In this document: positions 42,694 through 52,108 of the stretch, in pieces | Layout: the number at the start of each line of letters is the position of its first letter | Numbering within the stretch: position 1 is the first letter of the stretch | Assembly: GCF_039778605.1 (NCBI RefSeq) | Contig: NZ_CP156060.1 | Location: 992,001-1,056,000, forward strand | DNA length: 64,000 nt | Source of the DNA: Flavobacterium sp. WV_118_3 | Lineage (GTDB): Bacteria > Bacteroidota > Bacteroidia > Flavobacteriales > Flavobacteriaceae | Direction: 5' to 3' | Notes under the pieces: generated by a model | The model's database searches: none | Seen by the model: only the letters and a program-made list of their open reading frames with translations | Told to the model about the DNA's origin: nothing | Program-made: the position numbers and the translations under genes

Positions 42694-44124
42694 ATGAAAG
42701 AAGTTAACATTACCAGAGTTTTGATCACTTTGGCTGCCGGTATTGCTTTATGGCTGATTCCGCAACCAGATGGCGTTACTCCCGAGGCGTGGCATTTATT
42801 TGCCATTTTTGTAGCCACTATTTTAGGAATTATACTAAAGGCGGCTCCAATGGGAACGATGTGTATGATTGCCATCGGGATCACGGCATTTTCGCAGGTG
42901 TTGGCACCGGGTGAAGCCGGTAAATCCATCACATTGGCACTAAGAGGGTTTGGCGATAAAGTCATCTGGCTTATCGGAATTTCGTTTTTTATCGCCCGTG
43001 GGTTTATTAAAACCGGATTGGGAAACCGAATAGCCTTTTTGTTTATCCGGATATTCGGAAAAAGTTCCCTCGGATTGGCCTATGGATTAGGACTGGCCGA
43101 TTTGTGCCTGGCACCGGCAATTCCGAGTAATACGGCACGTGGTGGGGGGATCATCTATCCGATTATGAAATCGATGGCGATTAGTTTTGGATCCGAACCC
43201 GATAAACCGGAAACGCACCGCAAGCTTGGTTCCTTTCTCACGTTGAACAGTTATAATATGAACCTTATCGCGTCGTCGATGTTTCTAACCGGAACGGCCA
43301 GTAATCCGATGTGTCAGAAGTTTGCAGCCGATCTGGGGATTAAAATTTCCTGGATGTCGTGGGCCATTGCGGCGATTATCCCGGGATTGGTTTCTTTTTT
43401 TGTGATTCCGTTCGTGTTGTATAAATTATATCCGCCGGAAGTAAAGAAAACGGGCGATGCTCCACAAATGGCAGCTCAAAAACTAAAAGAAATGGGACCG
43501 GTTACCCGTAACGAATGGCTAATGTTACTGGCGTTCTTCATTTTGTTGTTTTTATGGATCACCGGAGATTTGTTTTCAATTGATGCAACAACAACGGCTT
43601 TTATCGGTTTGATTATGCTATTACTGACGTCTGTATTGACCTGGGAAGATATTAAATCGGAAAAAGGAGCCTGGGATACGATTGTTTGGTTTTCGGTTTT
43701 GGTAATGATGGCCAGTTCGCTAAATGAATTGGGTTTTATCGGATGGTTTAGTAACCTGGTAAAAGTACAGATTGGCGATTTAAGCTGGCAGATTGCCTTT
43801 CCGGTGATCATTCTGGTTTATTTTTTCAGTCATTATTTGTTTGCGAGTGCTACGGCGCATGTGGCAGCGATGTATGCGGCTTTGCTAGGCGTAGGTGTTT
43901 CGATGGGTATTCCGGGGCTTTTACTGGCTTTTATGTTGGGTTTTATCGGTTCGTTATACGGAACACTAACGCATTACGGTCACGGGCCGGCACCGGTATT
44001 CTTCGGAAGCGGTTATGTCGATTTAAAAAGCTGGTGGCTCCGCGGGCTCGAAACCGGTCTGATCTTATTACTCATCTATATGACCATTGGCGGACTATGG
44101 ATGAAAATTATCGGTTACTATTAA
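42694..44124 (+). CDS. DASS (SLC13/CitT) family dicarboxylate transporter
   Basis: A 476-residue inner-membrane protein with about 12 spans. The DASS signatures are PAIPSNTARGGGIIYPI (substrate-binding SNT loop), the second SNT-like ASATAHVAAMYAAL, and FLTGTASNPM. The family imports citrate, succinate, fumarate, malate or tartrate, usually with Na+ or by exchange. Being 16 bases before the succinate dehydrogenase genes, it likely carries C4-dicarboxylates. Confidence 0.92.
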   Translation: MKEVNITRVLITLAAGIALWLIPQPDGVTPEAWHLFAIFVATILGIILKAAPMGTMCMIAIGITAFSQVLAPGEAGKSITLALRGFGDKVIWLIGISFFIARGFIKTGLGNRIAFLFIRIFGKSSLGLAYGLGLADLCLAPAIPSNTARGGGIIYPIMKSMAISFGSEPDKPETHRKLGSFLTLNSYNMNLIASSMFLTGTASNPMCQKFAADLGIKISWMSWAIAAIIPGLVSFFVIPFVLYKLYPPEVKKTGDAPQMAAQKLKEMGPVTRNEWLMLLAFFILLFLWITGDLFSIDATTTAFIGLIMLLLTSVLTWEDIKSEKGAWDTIVWFSVLVMMASSLNELGFIGWFSNLVKVQIGDLSWQIAFPVIILVYFFSHYLFASATAHVAAMYAALLGVGVSMGIPGLLLAFMLGFIGSLYGTLTHYGHGPAPVFFGSGYVDLKSWWLRGLETGLILLLIYMTIGGLWMKIIGYY

Positions 44125-44140
44125 TTTAAAAGAATATAGC

Positions 44141-44797
44141 ATGCAATCACTTACAAGAAAAATTTTGATGTGCCTGACGGGGCTGTTTTTGTGTTTTTTC
44201 CTGATCATCCATCTTTTGGGAAACCTGCAACTATTCCTGCCGGCCGAAACAGCACAATTACAGTTTAACGCCTATTCGCATTTTTTATCGGGAAATCTGT
44301 TTATCAAAATGGTTTCCTATGTTTTGTACGCTTCAATTATACTTCATGCACTGTATGCTTTGATTATTACGATGAAAAACAAACAGTCGGGCGGAACTTA
44401 TAAAACGGATAACCGCGCAAGAGCCAGTAAATGGTACAGTCGGAATATGGGTGTATTGGGAACGGTTTTACTGCTTTTCCTGATCATTCATTTTAAAAAT
44501 TTCTGGTACGAATATAAATTCGGAGCCTTACCAATGGATGCCAATGGAAATAAAGACCTCTATACATTGGTTGTGACAACTTATCAGGAAGGATGGTATG
44601 TCGTGATCTATGTGATATCGATGATCGCATTGGGGTATCATCTTTTGCATGGTTTTTTCAGTGCCATCCGGACTTTGGGTATATTTCATCCCAAATTTGT
44701 ACGATGGATCCGTTATTTCGGAATCGGCTATTCGCTGATGATCAGCCTTGGATTTGCCATTATTCCGGTGTATGTCTACTTTCTAAATGCTAAATAA
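44141..44797 (+). CDS. sdhC: Succinate dehydrogenase/fumarate reductase cytochrome b558 subunit
   Basis: A 218-residue membrane anchor with five hydrophobic helices and the heme-ligand histidines in FLIIHLLGNL, SIILHALYAL, LLIIHFKNFWYE and ALGYHLLHGFFSA. It matches the single-subunit type B di-heme anchors (TIGR02046-like), which use menaquinone. It precedes sdhA by 13 bases. Confidence 0.92.
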   Translation: MQSLTRKILMCLTGLFLCFFLIIHLLGNLQLFLPAETAQLQFNAYSHFLSGNLFIKMVSYVLYASIILHALYALIITMKNKQSGGTYKTDNRARASKWYSRNMGVLGTVLLLFLIIHFKNFWYEYKFGALPMDANGNKDLYTLVVTTYQEGWYVVIYVISMIALGYHLLHGFFSAIRTLGIFHPKFVRWIRYFGIGYSLMISLGFAIIPVYVYFLNAK

Positions 44798-44810
44798 AAA
44801 ATGATGGGAT

Positions 44811-46727
44811 ATGAATATGGATGCTAAAATACCGGGAGGACCGCTCGAAGAAAAATGGTCCAATTATAAAAAGAATGCCAAACTGGTTAATCCGGCCAAC
44901 CGAAAAAAAATCGATGTGATTGTAGTGGGAACCGGATTGGCGGGAAGTTCGATTGCCGCTTCGTTGGGTGAAATGGGCTATAACGTCAAATCGTTTTGTT
45001 TTCAGGATAGTGCGCGACGGGCACATTCTGTAGCAGCTCAGGGTGGTGTCAATGCGGCTAAAAATTATAAAAACGACGGTGATAGTGTGTACCGGATGTT
45101 TGTCGATACCTTAAAAGGAGGCGATTTCAGAGCCAGAGAAGCCAATGTATACCGGATGGCGGAGTGTTCGTTAAATCTGATTGATCAGGCCGTAGCACAA
45201 GGCGTTCCGTTTGGTCGGGAGTATGGTGGTTACCTGAACAATCGTTCTTTTGGTGGCGTACAGGTGAGTCGGACGTTTTATGCCCGCGGACAAACGGGAC
45301 AACAATTATTGATAGGAGCCTATCAGGCGTTAATGCGTCAGGTGCATAAAAAAACGGTACAATTGTTTACCCGTCATGAAATGCTCGATCTGGTAACAAT
45401 CGACGGAAAGGCGAGGGGCATTATTGTACGAAATCTCGATACCGGCGAAATTGAAAGACATGCAGCGCATGCGGTGGTGCTGGCTACCGGCGGATTTGGT
45501 AAAATTTATTATTTGTCGACGTTGGCAATGGGATGCAACGGTTCGGCTATCTGGAGAGCGCATAAAAAAGGTGCCTTGATGGCGAGTCCGAGTTGGACAC
45601 AAATTCATCCGACATCATTGCCACAATCGGGCGATTATCAATCGAAACTGACGTTAATGTCGGAATCCCTGCGAAACGACGGACGTATATGGGTACCGGT
45701 ACAAGAAAACGAACAACGCGAAGCAAACGCTATTCCGGAGGAAGAACGCGATTATTACCTCGAACGGCGTTATCCGGCTTTTGGAAATCTGGCGCCGAGG
45801 GATATTTCTTCCCGTGCGGCCAAAGAGCGTATCGATGCCGGATTTGGCGTAGGCGCACTTAAAAATGCCGTTTATCTGGATTTTTCCAAAGCAATCCGGG
45901 AACAAGGTGTCGCTAAGATCAAGGAAAAATATGGAAACCTTTTTGATATGTATCGGAAAATTACCGGAATCGATGCGTATAAAGAACCCATGATGATTTC
46001 GCCGGCAGCGCATTTCTCTATGGGCGGACTTTGGGTCGATTATGAACTGATGACGACCATTCCGGGACTTTTTGCGTTGGGCGAAGCCAATTTTGCCGAT
46101 CATGGTGCCAACCGATTGGGGGCGAATTCCTTATTGCAAGCCTCGGTCGATGGTTATTTTATCGCACCCTATACGATGGCAAATTACCTTTCGGGTGAAA
46201 TTCATACCGGAAAAATTCCAACGGATCATCCGGCTTTCGATGAAGCCGAAAAACAGGTAAAAGAACAGTTGGAGCGTTTTGTCCATTCTAAAGGAACCAA
46301 AACGGTCGATTATTACCATAAAACATTAGGTAAGCTGTTATATGACTATTGCGGACTTTCGCGGAATGAATCCGGTTTACAATTTGCCATTACCGAAATC
46401 AAAAAGTTGCGAAAAGAGTTCTACGAAAATGTCCATATTCCGGGAACAGTCGACACAATGAATGCCGAACTGGAAAAAGCCGGTCGCGTTGCCGATTATC
46501 TGGAAATTGGAGAATTGATGTGCTACGACGCTTTAACGCGAAATGAATCCTGCGGTGCACATTTTCGCGAAGAATACCAAACGCCCGATGGAGAAGCTAT
46601 GCGAAACGATGCTGATTTTCAGTTTATTTCCGCCTGGGAATGGAGTGGGGAGGACAACGAACCTACATTGCATAAAGAACCGTTGGTATTCGAAAATGTA
46701 AAACCTATTGTAAGAAGCTACAAATAA
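44811..46727 (+). CDS. sdhA: Succinate dehydrogenase/fumarate reductase flavoprotein subunit
   Basis: A 638-residue flavoprotein oxidising succinate (or reducing fumarate). [19 protein letters not shown] is the FAD Rossmann loop, [11 protein letters not shown] holds the covalent FAD histidine H72, and [11 protein letters not shown] and [14 protein letters not shown] are active-site and FAD-binding parts. The family form is the B. subtilis/Wolinella-like class. It is encoded between cytochrome b and iron-sulfur subunits. Confidence 0.95.
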   Translation: MNMDAKIPGGPLEEKWSNYKKNAKLVNPANRKKIDVIVVGTGLAGSSIAASLGEMGYNVKSFCFQDSARRAHSVAAQGGVNAAKNYKNDGDSVYRMFVDTLKGGDFRAREANVYRMAECSLNLIDQAVAQGVPFGREYGGYLNNRSFGGVQVSRTFYARGQTGQQLLIGAYQALMRQVHKKTVQLFTRHEMLDLVTIDGKARGIIVRNLDTGEIERHAAHAVVLATGGFGKIYYLSTLAMGCNGSAIWRAHKKGALMASPSWTQIHPTSLPQSGDYQSKLTLMSESLRNDGRIWVPVQENEQREANAIPEEERDYYLERRYPAFGNLAPRDISSRAAKERIDAGFGVGALKNAVYLDFSKAIREQGVAKIKEKYGNLFDMYRKITGIDAYKEPMMISPAAHFSMGGLWVDYELMTTIPGLFALGEANFADHGANRLGANSLLQASVDGYFIAPYTMANYLSGEIHTGKIPTDHPAFDEAEKQVKEQLERFVHSKGTKTVDYYHKTLGKLLYDYCGLSRNESGLQFAITEIKKLRKEFYENVHIPGTVDTMNAELEKAGRVADYLEIGELMCYDALTRNESCGAHFREEYQTPDGEAMRNDADFQFISAWEWSGEDNEPTLHKEPLVFENVKPIVRSYK

Positions 46728-46743
46728 TTAAAGGGAAAAGGCT

Positions 46744-47490
46744 ATGAAATTACACCTGAAAATTTGGAGACAAAAAGATAAAAATACACAGGGAGAACTG
46801 GTCGATTATTGGTTGGAAGACGTTAATCCGCATATGTCGTTCCTGGAAATGTTGGATACGCTTAACGAAAAACTGGTACTTTCGGATGAAACACCCGTTG
46901 AGTTTGATCACGATTGTCGGGAAGGAATTTGCGGACAATGTGGCGTGATGATAAACGGACTGGCACATGGTCCGCTAAAAAACACCACGACCTGTCAGTT
47001 GCATTTGCGGGAGTTTAAGGATGGCGAAACGATTGTCATCGAACCGTTCCGATCCAAAGCCTTTCCGGTTAAAAAGGATCTGAAAGTCGATCGTGGTGCT
47101 TTTGATCGAATTATCGCTTCCGGTGGATTTGTATCGGTCAATACAGGACAGGCTCCGGAAGCGAACAGTATTCCTGTCAATCACGAAACAGCAGAATCTG
47201 CTTTCGATTCGGCTGCCTGTATTGGTTGTGGCGCTTGTGTGGCGACCTGTAAAAACGGAAGTGCCGCTTTGTTTACCTCGGCTAAGATCTCGCATATGGC
47301 GAAATTACCGCAGGGAAAAGAAGAAAGACAGCATCGGGTACTAAATATGATTCAGCAAATGGATAGCGAAGATTTCGGACATTGTTCGAATACCGAAGCC
47401 TGCGAAGTGGAATGTCCGCAAAGTATTTCGGTACTCAATATCGCGCAGATGAATTACGAATACAACCGGGCGAAAATCCTGAAAAAGTAG
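46744..47490 (+). CDS. sdhB: Succinate dehydrogenase/fumarate reductase iron-sulfur subunit
   Basis: A 248-residue electron-transfer subunit. The [2Fe-2S] ligands lie in CREGICGQCG and the downstream TTCQLH; the [4Fe-4S] and [3Fe-4S] ligands in CIGCGACVATC and CSNTEACEVECP. It passes electrons between the flavin and the cytochrome b anchor. Last gene of the C4-dicarboxylate unit and followed by a terminator. Confidence 0.94.
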   Translation: MKLHLKIWRQKDKNTQGELVDYWLEDVNPHMSFLEMLDTLNEKLVLSDETPVEFDHDCREGICGQCGVMINGLAHGPLKNTTTCQLHLREFKDGETIVIEPFRSKAFPVKKDLKVDRGAFDRIIASGGFVSVNTGQAPEANSIPVNHETAESAFDSAACIGCGACVATCKNGSAALFTSAKISHMAKLPQGKEERQHRVLNMIQQMDSEDFGHCSNTEACEVECPQSISVLNIAQMNYEYNRAKILKK

Positions 47491-47521
47491 ACGCACACTG
47501 TTATATATTTCTAAAAAGGGG

Positions 47522-47553
47522 AAAGATGGAGGTTAAGACTTCCATCTTTTTTT
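47522..47553 (+). terminator. Terminator of the porin-DASS-sdh operon
   Basis: AAAGATGGA / TCCATCTTT, loop of 10, then seven T residues. Confidence 0.85.
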
Positions 47554-47617
47554 AGGATTATAATTTAGTTCTGATTATTTCGAGGTTATTTTTAACAGTT
47601 TTAGTAGTTATAAATTA

Positions 47618-47625
47618 TAAATTTG
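47618..47625 (+). promoter_or_regulatory. -7 box of the aminotransferase gene
   Basis: TAAATTTG fits TAnnTTTG and lies 19 bases before the ATG. No clear -33 TTG. Confidence 0.5.
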
Positions 47626-47644
47626 CATTTCAATAGTTTTTATA

Positions 47645-49138
47645 ATGATAACAACAGCGACGGAACCCACAACATTAGAACAGTACTTCCAACAATTCCG
47701 AAAAAATATTATCGGTATTGATCAGGAATTCGAATCTCCTTTCGGAACACAAAAAATTATTTATACCGACTGGACGGCCAGTGGACGTTTGTATCGTCCG
47801 ATCGAGGAAAAACTGATCAACGATTTTGGACCTTTTGTTGCCAATACGCATACCGAAACAACAGTTTCCGGAACAGCGATGACGATGGCCTATCATGAAG
47901 CCCGTCATATCATTAAAAAACACGTAAATAGTAATCAGGATGATGTTCTGATTGTGGATGGTTCGGGAATGACCGGTGTGATTAATAAATTTCAGCGTAT
48001 TTTAGGATTAAAAGTTCCTGAAAATCTTCAGAAATACACCCAAATACCGGACGAGAAAAAACCGGTTGTTTTTATTTCGCATATGGAACACCATTCCAAC
48101 CAGACATCCTGGCTGGAAACCATTGCAAAAGTGGAAGTGATTCCGGCTTGTGAGCAGGGATTGATTTGCCTGGACAGCTTCCGTACTCTGTTGGAAGAAT
48201 ACAAAGATTGCACGTTGAAAATCGCTTCCGTTACGGCTTGTTCTAATGTAACCGGAATCCGAACGCCTTACCACGAAATCGCGAAAATGATCCACGAATA
48301 TAATGGTGTTTGTTTTGTCGATTTTGCCTGTTCGGCGCCCTATGTAAAAATTGACATGCATCCGGCCGATAATCCGGAAGGGTATCTGGATGCCATTTTT
48401 ATGTCGCCACACAAATTCCTGGGCGGACCTGGTACGTCGGGTGTGTTGGTATTTAATAAAAAACTATACAAAAATATGATCCCGGACTGCCCGGGTGGCG
48501 GTACTGTGAGTTGGACGAATCCTTGGGGCGAACACAAATATCTGGATAATATCGAAGAACGCGAAGACGGTGGTACTCCCGGCTTTTTACAGGTAATCAA
48601 AACCGCTTTAGCTGTGAAGCTAAAAGAACAAATGGGGATTGATAATATACTGAAACGCGAACATGAAATTATCGAACAGGTTTTTGGACGTTTAAAAAGT
48701 GTACCGAATATCAATATTTTGGCCGGACAACACGAAGATCGTTTGGGGGTGGTTTCGTTTTATATCAACGAACTGCATTTTAATCTGGGCGTAAAAATAC
48801 TAAACGATAAATTTGGTATTCAAACCCGTGGCGGTTGCAGTTGTGCCGGTACGTACGGACACTATCTGTTACACGTTGATCAGGAAACATCGCATTATCT
48901 TACCGATAAAATTACTTCGGGTGATTTGATCGAAAAACCAGGATGGATTCGTATGTCCATTCACCCGACGACCACGACCGATGAGGTAGAGTATGTTTGT
49001 AATAGCTTACAAGCTTTGGCCGAAAATCATAAAGAATGGAGCAAGGATTATGAATACAACAAAAAATCAAATGAGTTTGTTCATAAGCAAGCGTTGCATT
49101 CCGAAAAACAAATGGTAGAAAACTGGTTTCAACTATAA
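47645..49138 (+). CDS. Class V aminotransferase / cysteine desulfurase-like PLP enzyme
   Basis: A 497-residue PLP enzyme of fold type I. ASGRLYRPIEEKL, HTETTVSG, DFACSAPYVKID (PLP Asp) and SPHKFLGGPGTSG (PLP Lys) match the class V family. RGGCSCAGTYGHYLL resembles the active-site cysteine loop of desulfurases, but the protein is about 90 residues longer than SufS or CsdA and has an extended C-terminus. True substrate is unknown. It stands alone with its own -7 box and terminator. Confidence 0.85.
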   Translation: MITTATEPTTLEQYFQQFRKNIIGIDQEFESPFGTQKIIYTDWTASGRLYRPIEEKLINDFGPFVANTHTETTVSGTAMTMAYHEARHIIKKHVNSNQDDVLIVDGSGMTGVINKFQRILGLKVPENLQKYTQIPDEKKPVVFISHMEHHSNQTSWLETIAKVEVIPACEQGLICLDSFRTLLEEYKDCTLKIASVTACSNVTGIRTPYHEIAKMIHEYNGVCFVDFACSAPYVKIDMHPADNPEGYLDAIFMSPHKFLGGPGTSGVLVFNKKLYKNMIPDCPGGGTVSWTNPWGEHKYLDNIEEREDGGTPGFLQVIKTALAVKLKEQMGIDNILKREHEIIEQVFGRLKSVPNINILAGQHEDRLGVVSFYINELHFNLGVKILNDKFGIQTRGGCSCAGTYGHYLLHVDQETSHYLTDKITSGDLIEKPGWIRMSIHPTTTTDEVEYVCNSLQALAENHKEWSKDYEYNKKSNEFVHKQALHSEKQMVENWFQL

Positions 49139-49140
49139 AA

Positions 49141-49175
49141 AAAAAACAAAGCCCTGATTATGTCAGGGCTTTTTT
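49141..49175. terminator. Bidirectional terminator
   Basis: AAAGCCCTGA / TCAGGGCTTT, loop TTATG, A-run and T-run on either side; it overlaps the last codons of the convergent acyltransferase gene. Confidence 0.88.
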
Positions 49176-50069
49176 AATTCTTGGCGATCGATCCGATTGT
49201 TTGTCACGGTGTTTCCAGCGTTTGTGTGTCCACAAATAAAATTCCGGCGCTTCATAAATTTGTGCTTCAACCATTCGCAAATAAGTTGAGGTGATTTCGT
49301 AATTCGGAATTTCCTTTGGATTTTCAGATAATGGAACAAAAGTGGCTTGATAATGACCTCGTTTTACCTTTTGTACTTTTACAAAAACCAACGATAAATC
49401 CAGTTTTTTAGCCAACATTTCCGCACCGGTAAATACCGGAACATTGATTCCCATAAAAGTATCGAAATAGTTTGTACGGTGTAATTGCGGCGATTGATCA
49501 CTCGCAAATCCGTAGAATCCTTTTACATTATTGATTTCGTTGCGACGAATGCCATCGACGGTTTCTTTGGCTTCGATTACCGTCGAATTAAAACGGGAAC
49601 GAATATCACGGATTAGTTTGTCAAAATATTTGTTTTGTATTTTTTTGTAAACGGCAAATGTTCTGAAATTAATGTATTTATCGATAATGATCAACCATTC
49701 CCAACTGGCATAATGGGCACACATCATGATGATACTTTTATTTTTTTTCTCCATTTCCTGTACCAACTCGATATTGGTAAAAACAAATCGTTTTTTCATT
49801 TCGGCTTCCGAGATGGTCATTGTTTTTACCATTTCCAAAAACATATCACACATATGCTGGAAAAACTTTCGTTCAATACGACGGCGTTCCTGTTCCGATA
49901 AATGGGGTAAAGTATCGGCTAAATTTTTTCGCACGGTCTTTTTTCGGTATCCGATAACATGGTATACTATAAAATAAATACAGTCCGAAAGCAGATAAAA
50001 AACAGGGAAAGGAAGCATAGAGACACACCATAAAAACGGGTATGCTATTATATAGAGTATAAACTGCAT
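49158..50069 (-). CDS. Lipid A biosynthesis-type lysophospholipid acyltransferase
   Basis: A 303-residue LpxL/HtrB-family protein anchored by an N-terminal hydrophobic helix (FILYIIAYPFLWCVSMLPFPVF). The catalytic HX4E motif is HYASWE in MCAHYASWEWLI, and FASDQSP and GAEMLAKKLDLSLVFV are later family blocks. It likely adds the secondary acyl chain to lipid A or an aminolipid. Its C-terminal end overlaps the terminator stem shared with the gene on the other strand. Confidence 0.9.
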   Translation of the reverse strand: MQFILYIIAYPFLWCVSMLPFPVFYLLSDCIYFIVYHVIGYRKKTVRKNLADTLPHLSEQERRRIERKFFQHMCDMFLEMVKTMTISEAEMKKRFVFTNIELVQEMEKKNKSIIMMCAHYASWEWLIIIDKYINFRTFAVYKKIQNKYFDKLIRDIRSRFNSTVIEAKETVDGIRRNEINNVKGFYGFASDQSPQLHRTNYFDTFMGINVPVFTGAEMLAKKLDLSLVFVKVQKVKRGHYQATFVPLSENPKEIPNYEITSTYLRMVEAQIYEAPEFYLWTHKRWKHRDKQSDRSPRIKKALT

Positions 50070-50085
50070 TTTTAATTATTTTTTA

Positions 50086-50093
50086 CAAATATA
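50086..50093 (-). promoter_or_regulatory. -7 box of the LpxL-like gene
   Basis: Minus-strand TATATTTG fits TAnnTTTG, 16 bases before the start codon. On the other side of the divergent region TGTGTATTTTTACACA (50145-50160) is an inverted repeat close to the rhomboid start. Confidence 0.5.
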
Positions 50094-50179
50094 CCTTTTA
50101 AAAATATTTTTACCATTCCAAATTAACATTACCTAAACAAACAATGTGTATTTTTACACAAAGAAAATAATAGAGCAGC

Positions 50180-50818
50180 ATGGATCCTGTATTGTTAGTG
50201 ATTATTGCGATTAATGTAATCGTAAGTTTTAAAGGATTTAACGATCCGGCTTTTTTTAGAAAATACGAATTTCATATCGGTAGTATTCGTGCCGGAGAAC
50301 AGATCAGAATGTTTTCATCTTCTTTTCTACATGCCGATATTGCCCACTTGGCTTTTAACATGATAACCCTTTTCTTTTTTGCACCGGTGGTACTACATGA
50401 TTTGGGTACGCTTTCGTTTTTGATCATCTATATCGGAAGTTTGTTGTGTGGCAGTTTACTCACATTATATTTTCATAAAGACGATTATTATTACCGGGCA
50501 ATTGGCGCTTCGGGAGCGGTTACGGGAATATTGTATTCGGCCATATTATTGCGTCCGGATATGACGTTGGGATTGTATTTTATTATCCCGGTTCCGGCCT
50601 ATTTGTTCGGAATTGGCTATTTGCTGTATTCGATTTATGGAATGAAAGCCAAAAACGACAATATTGGACATGTGGCGCATTTTGGCGGCGCAATTGGCGG
50701 CTATGTGATCACAATTGCCAAAGTACCCGAAATGTTAACCGAAAATACCCTTATGGTAATCCTGTTGGCCATACCAATTATTATCCTGTTTTTTCTGGCG
50801 AAAACAGGAAAGTTATAA
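50180..50818 (+). CDS. Rhomboid-family intramembrane serine protease
   Basis: A 212-residue protein with six hydrophobic spans. The catalytic serine is in GASGAVTG (S111) and the catalytic histidine in HVAHFGG (H167); HADIAHLAFN is the oxyanion-region HxxxN-type segment. Catalytically complete, with no extra soluble domains. Substrates are unknown. Divergent from the acyltransferase gene. Confidence 0.92.
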   Translation: MDPVLLVIIAINVIVSFKGFNDPAFFRKYEFHIGSIRAGEQIRMFSSSFLHADIAHLAFNMITLFFFAPVVLHDLGTLSFLIIYIGSLLCGSLLTLYFHKDDYYYRAIGASGAVTGILYSAILLRPDMTLGLYFIIPVPAYLFGIGYLLYSIYGMKAKNDNIGHVAHFGGAIGGYVITIAKVPEMLTENTLMVILLAIPIIILFFLAKTGKL

Positions 50819-50867
50819 ATTTTGGCATCACATTTGATTTATACGATTTAACTTTAAAAGCACAAAA

Positions 50868-51557
50868 ATGAAAAAATTAGCAGTATTCGCAGTAGCCTTA
50901 TTTATGGCAACCGTTACAACAAACGCACAGGAAATGAAAACACAACCACAGATAATTGTTTCCGGAGAAGGGAAAATTAAAGTAACCCCAGACTATGTGA
51001 TCATTAGCGTAGGAGTGGAAAATACCGGCGAGCAAGCTGCCGATGTGAAAAAGAAAAATGATATCGCAATCGACGCGGTGATCAAATACCTGAAAAAATC
51101 GAAATTACCGGAATCGGATTTTCAAACCAAACAGGTACAATTAAACAAAACCTACGATTACGAAAAGAAAAAACATTACTTTACAGCAAGTCAGACGATT
51201 TCGATTACGTTAAAAGATTTGTCTAAATACGATACGGTGATGTTAGGATTAGTAGATTCTGGTATCAATGTGATCAACGGAGTAGATTTCAGATCGACAA
51301 AAGTAGCAGAATACGAATCACAGGCACGTGTAAAAGCAGTTCAGAATGCTAAAGCTAAAGCACAGGATTATGCCGGTGCTTTAAACCAGAAAATGGGGAA
51401 AGCGATTTTAGTGTCTGATAATTCATCGACCTATTACCCAAGACCGTATATGGCGGCCATGAAAATGTCGGCTGATACGGAAATGTCAAGAGAAACATTG
51501 GCTATCGGTGAAATCGAAGTAACAGCAAACGTAACGATCAACTACGCTTTAGACTAA
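50868..51557 (+). CDS. SIMPL-domain (DUF541) periplasmic protein
   Basis: A 229-residue secreted protein with signal peptide MKKLAVFAVALFMATVTTNAQ. The mature part matches the SIMPL domain: IIVSGEGKIKVTPDYVIISVGVEN, KKNDIAIDAVIKYLKK and ARVKAVQNAKAKAQDYAGAL. In some bacteria these proteins are linked to oxidative-stress tolerance or porin-associated rings; the role here is not known. Codon use suggests good expression. Confidence 0.9.
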   Translation: MKKLAVFAVALFMATVTTNAQEMKTQPQIIVSGEGKIKVTPDYVIISVGVENTGEQAADVKKKNDIAIDAVIKYLKKSKLPESDFQTKQVQLNKTYDYEKKKHYFTASQTISITLKDLSKYDTVMLGLVDSGINVINGVDFRSTKVAEYESQARVKAVQNAKAKAQDYAGALNQKMGKAILVSDNSSTYYPRPYMAAMKMSADTEMSRETLAIGEIEVTANVTINYALD

Positions 51558-51578
51558 CAAAGCGTCTTACATAAGAAC

Positions 51579-51609
51579 AAAAAAACGGCTTCATTGAAGC
51601 CGTTTTTTT
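51579..51609. terminator. Bidirectional terminator
   Basis: AAAAACGGCTTC / GAAGCCGTTTTT with ATT loop, between convergent genes. Confidence 0.9.
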
Positions 51610-51611
51610 AT

Positions 51612-51815
51612 TTATAAACCTGAAAGAGTTATTGTTTTCGATTTGTTTGGATCTATTTCATAAGCCAAGTCTTCAATCAATCGATTTTTTCGATGCTGAT
51701 ATTGACCTAGCATCATAGCGCCATCGTTATGATTTAGGTGTAACTGGATCATTTCGTTTACGGCACGGATTTCGTCTAGCAAATCGATGATTTTATATAG
51801 TTTGGCTTTATTCAT
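51612..51815 (-). CDS. Small conserved-looking protein of unknown function
   Basis: I do not recognise this 67-residue protein. It is mostly helical: MNKAKLYKIIDLLDEIRAVN, then MIQLHLNHNDGAMMLGQY and a basic segment QHRKNRLIEDLAYEID. It contains no Cys and no membrane segment. Reasons to accept it: the ORF fills the space up to a shared terminator placed exactly past its stop. No promoter box was clear upstream. Confidence 0.6.
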   Translation of the reverse strand: MNKAKLYKIIDLLDEIRAVNEMIQLHLNHNDGAMMLGQYQHRKNRLIEDLAYEIDPNKSKTITLSGL

Positions 51816-51944
51816 AGCCTAAGTTACGGCTTTTTTTCTGGATTAAAAGTGTATTTCCAGAAATCCTTTAGGACATTTTCGGCCAAAATTATCCCGTTTT
51901 GTTTTACTGAAAAGGGTCATCCAAAATAGGTCTTTGTGAGTTTT

Positions 51945-51977
51945 AAACCTGACAGGTTTCGCAAACCTGTCAGGTTT
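51945..51977. repeat. Double palindrome (possible dispersed repeat)
   Basis: AAACCTGACAGGTTT, CGC, AAACCTGTCAGGTTT: two perfect 15-base inverted arms, and each arm is itself a 7-1-7 palindrome. It lies in the roughly 290-base gap before guaA, which otherwise holds no gene. Sequences of this kind are, to my recollection, common between genes in Flavobacteriaceae. It is not followed by a T-run. Confidence 0.65.
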
Positions 51978-52097
51978 ATATGCCGGGTTTAGCAGCGAAA
52001 ACGACTACTATTGGGTGAAAATGATTCTGTAAACATTTGAATACGATTTCTTTACATTTTTTCGATCGTTTAAATTTTTCAATTTTCAAGAATTGTC

Positions 52098-52105
52098 TAT
52101 TTTTG
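52098..52105 (+). promoter_or_regulatory. -7 box directly before the guaA start codon
   Basis: TATTTTTG fits TAnnTTTG and ends three bases before the ATG at 52109. A start 5-7 bases downstream would give a leaderless or nearly leaderless message. No clear -33 TTG. Confidence 0.55.
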
Positions 52106-52108
52106 CAC

